Source of the DNA: an uncultured Sphingobium sp.
Lineage (GTDB): Bacteria; Pseudomonadota; Alphaproteobacteria; Sphingomonadales; Sphingomonadaceae
Direction: 5' to 3'
Assembly (NCBI GenBank): GCA_946479185.1
Contig: CAMLFF010000214.1
Coordinates: 1-5,713, forward strand
DNA: 5,713 nucleotides
Both the position numbers and the translations under genes were made by a program. Positions 1 through 5,306 of this stretch are shown in pieces. Each line of letters begins with the position of its first letter. Within the stretch, counting starts at the first letter, position 1. The notes beneath the pieces are model-generated. The model had not been told where the DNA came from. It ran no database searches and was given only the letters and a program-made list of their open reading frames with translations.

Positions 1-1917
1 GCGGATCAGCAGGGCCATCAGCGCGGGCATGCGTGCTTGCATGATGTCGGCGGCGCGCTCCAGTGCAACTGCGCGCTGCTCAACCGGTGTTGCAGGCCAG
101 TCCGAGCTTGCCGCGCGAGAGGCGGCGTCTGCGGCTTCTTCAGGGCTGGCGTTGATGACCGTGCCGATCACATCGCGCCGATCGGCGGGGTTGAGGATGT
201 CGCGCGCCGCCCCGTTCGATCCGGGCATCGCCGCGTGCCATTGTGTAGCCGCGTTTTGCGCAAGTGCATCGCCGATCTGCGCCAGCACTGTCTCATCCGT
301 CAGATCGAGACCCCGCGAATTGCGGCGATCCGCGTAGAGGTCCGGCGGCAGGGCAATCATCGGATGCGGCGCGCCGGGCGCTGCCATTGCAGCAACCTCT
401 TGCGCGGGATCGGCGATCAGCTGCTCGATCGGAACGGCCTGATCGCCGATCTGATTGACGAAGCTCGAGTTCGCGCCATTCTCCAGCAAACGGCGCACCA
501 GATAAGGCAGCAATGTCTCATGCGTGCCGACCGGCGCATAGATGCGGCAGGGGCGGTTCAGCTTGTCGAAGCCGACGACCTCCTCATACAGCGCTTCGCC
601 CATGCCATGGAGGCACTGGAATTCATAATCGCCGGGCCGAAAGCCTGTGCCCGCCATAGTGTAGATGGTCGCCAGCGTTTGCGCATTATGCGTGGCGAAT
701 TGCGGATAGACGGCTTCCTTCGCAGCGAGAAGCTTGGCGGCGCAGGCGATGTAAGCGACATCGGTATGCTGCTTGCGGGTGTAGACTGGGAAGTCCGCCA
801 GGCCATCCACCTGCGCGCGCTTGATCTCGCTATCCCAATAGGCGCCCTTGACCAGCCGCACCATCATGCGGCGCTGGGTACGCCGGGCGAGATCGATCAG
901 CCAGTCGATGACGAACGGGCAGCGCTTGCCATAGGCTTGCACGACGAAGCCGAGGCCATCCCATCCGGCAAGGGCAGGGTCGATGGCCAGCTCTTCCAGC
1001 ACGTCGAGCGAAAGTTCCAGCCGGTCGGCTTCCTCAGCATCGATATTGAGGCCGATGTCATAGCTTTTGGCGAGCCGCGCGAGCGCCTTTATACGCGGCA
1101 CGAGCTCGGCCATCACGCGATCCGCTTGTGAACGGGCGTAGCGGGGATGCAAAGCCGAGAGCTTGATGGAGATGCCATTTCCTGCGTAGACGCCGCGGCC
1201 CATCGCGGCCTTGCCGATGGCGTGTATGGCGTTCTCGTAAGCAGCATAGTAACGCGCGGCGTCCTGCGCGGTGGCGGCTGCTTCGCCCAGCATATCAAAG
1301 CTGTAGAGGAAGCCGTCAGCCTCTCTGGCGCTGGTGCGGGCGAGGGCCTTCTCGATCGTCTCGCCGGTTACGAACTGCTCGCCCATCATGCGCATGGCGA
1401 GGTCCACAGCGCGGCGCACGACTGGTTCCCCGGCGCGGGCGATCAGGCGGCCTAGCGCTGCGCTGAGGCCAGCATCGTTCACGCTGCTCACCAGCTTGCC
1501 GCTGATCGCGAGGCCCCAGGTCGCGGCATTCACGAAGAGCGAACGCCCGATGCCGAGATGCGAGGCCCAATTGCCCGGTGCAATCTTGTCCCGAATGAGG
1601 GCATCACGGGTCGCGTCGTCGGGAATGCGCAGCAGGGCTTCAGCAAGGCACATGAGTGCGACGCCCTCCTGACTGGAGAGCGAATATTCCTGCACCATCG
1701 CCTCAAAGCCGGTGCCCTTATGATTGGCGCGCATGGCCAGAACGAGCGCGCGGGCCGTGGTGTGGATTTCTGTCTGCATGTCTGGCGGCATTTGAGCAGC
1801 AGGCAACAATGCGGCGACGCAATCGGGTTCTGGCCGTCTTGTCGCGGCTGTGATCGCGTCGCGCAACGGCGAAGCCGGACGAAGCGGCGGCGCGAACGGA
1901 AGGACGGGAGCGACCAT
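1..1917 (-). CDS. putA: Bifunctional proline dehydrogenase / P5C dehydrogenase PutA (3' part outside window)
   Basis: PutA oxidises proline to P5C with FAD, then to glutamate with NAD+, at the inner face of the membrane. 639 codons are open without a break; the gene continues past the left edge. The helical N-terminal region carries QEYSLSSQEGVALMCLAEAL (from residue 77). The PRODH barrel spans about 184-530, with FDMLGEAA, SIKLSALHPR, NIDAEEADRL, VRLVKGAYWD and YEFQCLHGMGE. By alignment to E. coli PutA from memory, the proline/FAD-site residues are present: K252, D293, R354, Y360, Y460, Y472, R475, R476 and E479. The aldehyde dehydrogenase domain starts near 540; its catalytic Cys lies outside. 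There is no ribbon-helix-helix domain before the barrel, so this is a short PutA that should not repress its own gene. Start: ATG at 1917 is used. An adjacent in-frame GTG at 1920 lies nearer the purine-rich site (complement of 1932-1940) and is equally possible. Confidence 0.97.
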   Translation of the reverse strand, partial: MVAPVLPFAPPLRPASPLRDAITAATRRPEPDCVAALLPAAQMPPDMQTEIHTTARALVLAMRANHKGTGFEAMVQEYSLSSQEGVALMCLAEALLRIPDDATRDALIRDKIAPGNWASHLGIGRSLFVNAATWGLAISGKLVSSVNDAGLSAALGRLIARAGEPVVRRAVDLAMRMMGEQFVTGETIEKALARTSAREADGFLYSFDMLGEAAATAQDAARYYAAYENAIHAIGKAAMGRGVYAGNGISIKLSALHPRYARSQADRVMAELVPRIKALARLAKSYDIGLNIDAEEADRLELSLDVLEELAIDPALAGWDGLGFVVQAYGKRCPFVIDWLIDLARRTQRRMMVRLVKGAYWDSEIKRAQVDGLADFPVYTRKQHTDVAYIACAAKLLAAKEAVYPQFATHNAQTLATIYTMAGTGFRPGDYEFQCLHGMGEALYEEVVGFDKLNRPCRIYAPVGTHETLLPYLVRRLLENGANSSFVNQIGDQAVPIEQLIADPAQEVAAMAAPGAPHPMIALPPDLYADRRNSRGLDLTDETVLAQIGDALAQNAATQWHAAMPGSNGAARDILNPADRRDVIGTVINASPEEAADAASRAASSDWPATPVEQRAVALERAADIMQARMPALMALLIR

Positions 1918-1966
1918 CACGCTAGCTTGTTCCTCTCTCCGGGCGAAGGCAATATGAGTTGTGTTG

Positions 1967-1982
1967 GTGCGTTATTTCGCAC
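1967..1982. promoter_or_regulatory. Inverted repeat, candidate operator of putA
   Basis: GTGCG-TTATTT-CGCAC has perfect 5-bp arms around an AT-rich 6-bp centre. It lies about 50 bp upstream of the putA start in the putA/Nudix divergent intergenic region. Short GC arms around an AT-rich centre fit dimeric regulators such as the Lrp/AsnC family, and PutR of that family activates putA in several alphaproteobacteria. This assignment is inference; no regulator gene is in the window. Confidence 0.3.
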
Positions 1983-2026
1983 TTGCGCCTCATCGTAGAA
2001 TGCACCGGGAGCATTGAAGATTGCAA

Positions 2027-2044
2027 CCGTAACGAAAGTGTAAC
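2027..2044 (+). promoter_or_regulatory. 11-bp-spaced direct repeat, possible PhoB site
   Basis: CCGTAAC and GTGTAAC are two 7-mers separated by 4 bp, sharing GTAAC exactly 11 bp apart. This is the geometry of a Pho box (two CTGTCAT-like heptamers with 4 bp between). Each half matches that consensus at only 4 of 7 positions. It ends 27 bp before the GTG of the Nudix-DUF47-pit operon, too close for classical activation but suited to repression. PhoB lowers orfA-pit expression in S. meliloti. Weak evidence; the repeat could be chance. Confidence 0.22.
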
Positions 2045-2071
2045 ATTGGACCGGCTCCCGCTGACCGGAGA

Positions 2072-3202
2072 GTGAAGATCAGACAGATTGCCGCCTTGCC
2101 CTATCGTGCCGAAAGTGACGCGCTCGACGCGCCCATCAGGATTCTCCTGATCACCTCTCGGGAAACGAAGCGCTGGGTTATTCCAAAAGGCAATGTCTCC
2201 TCCGGCGCGGTGCTTCACCGGGCGGCGGCGGCCGAGGCGGAAGAGGAGGCGGGCGTTATCGGCGCTGTCTGCCCTACGCCGCTTGGCTCATACCGTTATC
2301 GTAAGCGGCGCAAGAATGGCGCGTCGCTCATGGTGGATGTCGAGGTGTTTCCGCTCGCGGTCAGTCGCGAGCTGGGGAGGTGGAAGGAGAGCCATGAGCG
2401 CGAGCGCCGCTGGTTCAGTCTTCAGGATGCAGCCTATGCCGTGGAGGAGGATGATCTGCGCGATCTCATCCGCTCCTTCGCAGCATCGGAGCTCAAGATG
2501 GCGGCAAAGCGGGGGTCTCTCTTCGATGCCGTTGCCAGAAAATCGGGGATTAACAGGATGTTCGGTTGGTTTCAGCGTCTATTGCCCCGGCAGGGCAATT
2601 TCTTTGAGCTGTTCGAAGCGCATGTGAAGACTGTGGTGGCGGGCGCCGATGCGCTCTCCCGCCTGCTGCACGATGGCGAGCATCGCGAAGATCATATCAA
2701 GGAAGTGATCGAGCGCGAGAATGACGCCGACGAGATCATTCGCCAGATGCTGCGCGAGGTGCGCCAGACCTTCCTGACGCCATTTGATCGTGGTGCGATC
2801 ATCAGCCTGATCAGCTCGATGGACGATTCCATTGACGAGATGCAGGCCGCCGTGGCCGCGATCGACCTGTATGACGTGACCGTGTTCGAGCAGGGCATGA
2901 AGGATATGGCCGCGATCATCGTGGATGCCACCCGCGTGCTTGCTGAAGCCATCCCCCTGCTGCGCGATGTACCCGCTAATCATAAGCGCCTGCATGAGCT
3001 GACCGAGCGCCTCGTGCGGATGGAGGGCCATGCCGACACCATCCATGCTGCCGGCCTCAAGGAAGCGTTCCGCGCACATGGCCCGACCGACCCGATGAGC
3101 TTCATCGTGCGCCGCGAAATCCTCAACCATCTTGAGCGGATCGTCGACGCGGTGGAGGATGTCGCGAATGCCATCGACGGTATCGTGATCGATCACGCCT
3201 GA
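2072..3202 (+). CDS. Nudix hydrolase fused to DUF47 (PhoU-like) phosphate-transport accessory protein
   Basis: This is one uninterrupted 376-codon frame holding two proteins usually encoded separately. Residues 1 to about 145 are a Nudix domain resembling the diphosphoinositol-polyphosphate hydrolase (DIPP) type, with RQIAALPYR, ILLITSRETKRWVIPKG and LGSYRYRKRR. The Nudix box starts at G40 and ends AEAEEEAGV (54-62): metal-binding E55, E58 and E59 are present, but the usual Arg is A54. Residues 163-376 are a full-length DUF47 protein beginning MFGWFQRLLP, nearly all helical, with PhoU-style acidic motifs (ERENDAD 214-220, MDDSIDEM 250-257, ERIVDAVED 355-363). DUF47 proteins are cytosolic partners or regulators of PiT transporters, and the pit gene follows after 48 bp. 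Start: GTG 2072 is the first NTG codon after an in-frame TAA at 2030 and fits the first Nudix strand, but GGAG at 2067 is too close to be a good ribosome site. The substrate of the Nudix half is unknown. An internal start at 2558 may yield DUF47 alone. Confidence 0.9.
   Translation: MKIRQIAALPYRAESDALDAPIRILLITSRETKRWVIPKGNVSSGAVLHRAAAAEAEEEAGVIGAVCPTPLGSYRYRKRRKNGASLMVDVEVFPLAVSRELGRWKESHERERRWFSLQDAAYAVEEDDLRDLIRSFAASELKMAAKRGSLFDAVARKSGINRMFGWFQRLLPRQGNFFELFEAHVKTVVAGADALSRLLHDGEHREDHIKEVIERENDADEIIRQMLREVRQTFLTPFDRGAIISLISSMDDSIDEMQAAVAAIDLYDVTVFEQGMKDMAAIIVDATRVLAEAIPLLRDVPANHKRLHELTERLVRMEGHADTIHAAGLKEAFRAHGPTDPMSFIVRREILNHLERIVDAVEDVANAIDGIVIDHA
2541..2560 (+). other. Fusion junction with candidate internal start of DUF47
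   Basis: ATG 2558 encodes M163, exactly where stand-alone DUF47 proteins begin (MFGWFQ). A purine stretch, GGGG at 2545-2548, lies 9 nt before it and could serve as a ribosome site. A TAA at 2551-2553 sits in the -1 frame, 4 nt before the ATG. One extra base in the G4 run, or a -1 slip on it, would end the Nudix protein at 160 residues and leave a normal two-gene junction. Whether the cell makes the fusion, separate proteins or both cannot be told from sequence. Confidence 0.45.
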
Positions 3203-3237
3203 CGATGGCTATCACAGTCCTGATCCTCGCCAGCCTT

Positions 3238-3242
3238 GAGGG
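3238..3242 (+). promoter_or_regulatory. Ribosome binding site fixing the pit start
   Basis: GAGGG lies 8 nt before ATG 3251. This favours that ATG over the in-frame TTG at 3236, which overlaps the site and has no ribosome site of its own. Confidence 0.65.
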
Positions 3243-3250
3243 CAGCGCTC

Positions 3251-4264
3251 ATGCATGAGCTCGCCTTTCCGTTGCTCGTCGGCCTCATCTTCATCGCCCT
3301 GGCGTTCGATTATCTGAACGGCCTGCATGATGCCGCCAATTCCATCGCGACAGTGGTAGCCACGCGCCTGCTTGGCCCGGTTACGGCGGTCATCTTCGCG
3401 GCCTTCTTCAATTTCGCAGCCTATTTCCTCACGCTCGCCTTTCCCGCGCTGCACAAGGTTGCCGAGACGGTCGGGGCCGGGCTGATCGACAAGGAGTTGG
3501 TGACGCCAGCGGTCATCTTCGGCGCGCTCATTGGCGCGATGTTCTGGAATGTCGTGACATGGCTCAAGGGCATTCCCTCATCGAGCAGTCATGCGCTGGT
3601 CGGGGGATTGATTGGCTCCGGCGTGGCGCATGCGGGCATGAGCGGCATCCAGTGGAGCGGCCTCAACAAGACGCTCATCGCTATCGTGCTCTCGCCTACG
3701 CTCGGCATGCTGCTCTCCATGGCGGTGATGCTCGTCACCAGCTGGATGTTCCGCAAAAGCCCCGCGCGCACAGCGGATCGAAGCTTTCGCGCGCTGCATC
3801 TGGTTTCATCGGCGGCTTATTCTGTGAGCCACGGGCTCAATGATGCGCAGAAGACGATGGGCATCATCACGGTGCTGCTTTACTCGACCGGCTATCTGCA
3901 GGGCGAGTTCCATGTGCCGCATTGGGTGGCGATCACCTGCTACATCGCCATTGCAGCCGGCACGATGACGGGCGGGTGGAAGATCATCGAGACGATGGGA
4001 TCGCGCATCACCAAGCTTTCTCAGCATCAGGGCTTTAGCGCGTCGGCTGGTGGATCGGTCATCGTGTTCGGCGCATCGCTGATGGGCATTCCCGTCTCCA
4101 CGACGCATACGATCACGGGCTGCGTGATTGGCGCTGGCGTGGCCCGCCGTGCTTCCGCCGTACGCTGGGGTGTCGCGCAAAGCGTGATGACGGCTTGGGT
4201 CATCACCATCCCGGCCTCAGCTGCGGTCGGCGCACTCTTCTACATGCTCACGCGGCTGTTCTAG
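3251..4264 (+). CDS. pit: PiT-family inorganic phosphate transporter
   Basis: A 337-residue polytopic inner-membrane protein that imports phosphate, in this family normally as a neutral metal-phosphate with H+ or Na+. The PiT duplicated topology is visible. The first half has GLHDAANSIATVVATR (24-39) and GIPSSSSHALVGG (107-119). The second half repeats these as SHGLNDAQKTMG (193-204) and GIPVSTTHTITG (279-290). GTMTGGWKIIETMG (237-250) is also typical. Many hydrophobic segments surround these, with the central connection near 166-182 carrying charged residues. The length suits the shorter bacterial PiT proteins that pair with DUF47; E. coli PitA is near 500. The gene follows the Nudix-DUF47 frame by 48 bp with no terminator between, so the two are probably cotranscribed. 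Start chosen at ATG 3251 with GAGGG upstream. It is likely a low-affinity, phosphate-replete uptake system, by analogy with orfA-pit of S. meliloti. No frame damage or missing motif is seen. Confidence 0.95.
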   Translation: MHELAFPLLVGLIFIALAFDYLNGLHDAANSIATVVATRLLGPVTAVIFAAFFNFAAYFLTLAFPALHKVAETVGAGLIDKELVTPAVIFGALIGAMFWNVVTWLKGIPSSSSHALVGGLIGSGVAHAGMSGIQWSGLNKTLIAIVLSPTLGMLLSMAVMLVTSWMFRKSPARTADRSFRALHLVSSAAYSVSHGLNDAQKTMGIITVLLYSTGYLQGEFHVPHWVAITCYIAIAAGTMTGGWKIIETMGSRITKLSQHQGFSASAGGSVIVFGASLMGIPVSTTHTITGCVIGAGVARRASAVRWGVAQSVMTAWVITIPASAAVGALFYMLTRLF

Positions 4265-4265
4265 C

Positions 4266-4291
4266 GCCGCAAAACGTTGCAAATCTGCGGC
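4266..4291 (+). terminator. Weak stem-loop after pit
   Basis: GCCGCA and TGCGGC form perfect 6-bp arms around a 14-nt loop, starting 2 bases after the pit stop. There is no T-run after it, so it is at best a poor intrinsic terminator, or an mRNA 3'-end structure. Confidence 0.22.
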
Positions 4292-4320
4292 ATGGCGATC
4301 TTGTCAATCAATTGAATTGA

Positions 4321-4335
4321 GATTAGCTTCTAATC
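4321..4335. repeat. Inverted repeat in the pit/hydrolase intergenic region
   Basis: GATTAG-CTT-CTAATC has perfect 6-bp arms and a 3-bp centre, within an AT-rich patch that also holds TCAAT-TGA-ATTGA just upstream (from 4308). It lies immediately before the possible EcfG -35 element, so it could be a regulator site for the hydrolase gene. Its role is unknown. Confidence 0.3.
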
Positions 4336-4338
4336 ATC

Positions 4339-4363
4339 GGAACGTATACAGAGTCGACCGGTT
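4339..4363 (+). promoter_or_regulatory. Candidate EcfG (general stress response) promoter
   Basis: GGAAC at 4339-4343 is followed, after 17 bp, by GTT at 4361-4363. The alphaproteobacterial EcfG consensus is GGAAC-N16/17-CGTT; here the -10 reads GGTT, one base off. The predicted transcript would begin near 4370 and include the strong ribosome site AAGAGGAG (4376-4383) 7 nt before the ATG of the hydrolase gene. The spacing and position suit a real promoter, but no experiment supports it. Confidence 0.42.
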
Positions 4364-4390
4364 GCTTCCCTTCGCAAGAGGAGACTGACG

Positions 4391-5026
4391 ATGGTCCAGT
4401 TTGATTGTAGCAGCACCAGCAGCCCGCTTATCCTGACAGTGCCCGGCCTTGATGGCAGCGGCCCCGCACATTGGCAGACGATCTGGGAGCGCGAGCTCGA
4501 TAATGTCGCGCGTGTCGATCTTGGCAGTTGGAGCAAGCCCAATCGCAACCAGTGGGTGAACAATCTCAATTTAGCGATCCGCGATGCCGGGCAGCCGGTC
4601 GTTCTCGCCGCGCACAGCCTTGGTTGCCTTGCCGTCGCCTGGTGGGCAGCGCTGGAAAAGCCGAGCTATGGCAGCCCCGTGATCGGCGCGCTGTTAGTGG
4701 CCCCGCCGGAAGTTGACGTGGCGCCGCTCGATCCGCGCATCGAGCAATTTGGCCCGGCACCCAAGGGTCCGCTGCCATTCCCCTCGATCGTGGTGGCTAG
4801 CCATGATGATCCCTACATCCAGTTCCACCGCGTGCGCCGCCTCGCTCAATTCTGGGGAAGTCGTGTGGCGGACGCGGGTGCTGTGGGCCATATCAATGCG
4901 GAGTCGGGTCTGGGCGCGTGGACGTTCGGCCAGTTCCTGCTGAACAAGCTTACCCGATCGGCTGATGAGGCGCGGCAGGCGCCCGTGCCTGCATCCGTTC
5001 GACGGCAGATCGACCTCTCTTTTTAA
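4391..5026 (+). CDS. RBBP9/YdeN-type alpha/beta serine hydrolase
   Basis: A 211-residue cytosolic protein with the compact alpha/beta-hydrolase fold of the RBBP9/YdeN family. After the first strand comes PGLDGSGPAHWQTIWE (18-33), the family's N-terminal signature. The nucleophile elbow is AAHSLGC (73-79) with Ser76. The acid is Asp140 in ASHDDPY (136-142), and the base is His167 in VGHINAESGLG (165-175), so the catalytic triad is complete. Length is normal for the family (about 180-220), with a slightly extended basic C-terminal tail after about 190. No signal peptide is seen. Family members are esterases or serine hydrolases whose natural substrates are mostly unknown, and none is assigned here. 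The ribosome site AAGAGGAG makes the ATG start secure. The gene has its own upstream region with a possible EcfG promoter, so it is likely separate from the phosphate operon. No convincing terminator follows it. Confidence 0.9.
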   Translation: MVQFDCSSTSSPLILTVPGLDGSGPAHWQTIWERELDNVARVDLGSWSKPNRNQWVNNLNLAIRDAGQPVVLAAHSLGCLAVAWWAALEKPSYGSPVIGALLVAPPEVDVAPLDPRIEQFGPAPKGPLPFPSIVVASHDDPYIQFHRVRRLAQFWGSRVADAGAVGHINAESGLGAWTFGQFLLNKLTRSADEARQAPVPASVRRQIDLSF

Positions 5027-5045
5027 CACACGGTCTTGCTCGACC

Positions 5046-5090
5046 CCGCCATATGATGTGTATATAATTTATATGTGCACCATATGGCGG
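5046..5090. promoter_or_regulatory. 45-bp near-palindrome, candidate operator of the ParD-like/map unit
   Basis: Perfect 10-bp arms, CCGCCATATG (5046-5055) and CATATGGCGG (5081-5090), flank a 25-bp AT-rich middle that continues the symmetry. Around the centre at 5068, 18 of 22 positions pair by Watson-Crick; of the rest, three would be G-U in RNA and one is A-C. CCATATG also recurs as a direct repeat 31 bp apart, about three helical turns. The element spans the -10 box and reaches into the ribosome site of the following ribbon-helix-helix gene, as expected for an autorepression operator. In readthrough mRNA the hairpin would hide GG of the GGAGG site. Confidence 0.6.
5063..5068 (+). promoter_or_regulatory. 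-10 box TATAAT for the ParD-like/map unit
   Basis: A perfect TATAAT lies at the centre of the palindrome, 30 bp before the GTG at 5099. No good -35 sits 16-18 bp upstream; TTGCTC at 5036-5041 is 21 bp away. Transcription would begin near 5075, leaving a leader of about 24 nt. Confidence 0.45.
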
Positions 5091-5098
5091 AGGTTTGC

Positions 5099-5305
5099 GT
5101 GGGAATTGTGAAAGTGGATGACGAACTGCATGAGGAGGCCCGTCGTGCCAGCGCCGTCATGTGCCGCTCGATCAACGCTCAGGCGGAATTCTGGATGAAA
5201 ATCGGCATGCTGGCGGAGGTCAACCCGACGCTCTCTTTCAACGATATCGTCAAGGCGCAGCTTGAGCGTGCGCACGTCTCGCTGCCCGATCAACTGGCTG
5301 CGTAA
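5099..5305 (+). CDS. ParD-like antitoxin-family ribbon-helix-helix protein
   Basis: A 68-residue protein resembling the ParD-like family (PF11903, assigned from memory of the family pattern). It begins GIVKVDDELHEEARRAS, a short N-terminal strand followed by a helix as in ribbon-helix-helix DNA-binding proteins. Conserved-looking MCRSINAQAEFWMKIGMLAE (21-40) and NPTLSFNDIVKAQL follow. Start: GTG 5099 is chosen because GGAGG (5089-5093) lies 5 nt upstream and the family begins M-G-I-V-K. In-frame GTG 5075 and ATG 5084 lie inside the palindrome without a ribosome site. The protein probably dimerises and may bind the palindrome before its own gene. There is no adjacent toxin of RelE/ParE type: a methionine aminopeptidase gene follows after a single base. 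Antitoxin function is a family label, not shown here. Confidence 0.85.
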   Translation: MGIVKVDDELHEEARRASAVMCRSINAQAEFWMKIGMLAEVNPTLSFNDIVKAQLERAHVSLPDQLAA

Positions 5306-5306
5306 G

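Noticed and set aside
37..1131. A 364-codon open frame on the + strand
   Set aside because: It lies fully antisense to putA, whose conserved motifs are unbroken on the minus strand. Its translation shows no recognisable domain, and such open antisense frames are common in GC-rich coding DNA.
1656..1998. Overlapping + strand open frames near the putA start
   Set aside because: They overlap the N-terminal coding region of putA on the opposite strand and show no domain or start signal.
2579..3196. A 205-codon open frame on the minus strand
   Set aside because: It is antisense to the DUF47 half of the fusion gene, with a His/Asp/Gln-rich translation typical of a shadow frame and no ribosome site considered convincing.
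3184..3197. A 14-bp perfect palindrome, CGTGATCGATCACG, at the end of the DUF47 coding region
   Set aside because: It encodes the normal C-terminus (IVIDHA). A palindrome of GATC-rich codons can arise by chance, and there is no T-run or other sign of a terminator.
3205..3258. A 17-codon frame (MAITVLILASLEGSAHA) between DUF47 and pit, overlapping the pit start
   Set aside because: It could be a leader peptide coupling to pit, but it has no ribosome site and its overlap with the GAGGG site of pit makes chance more likely.
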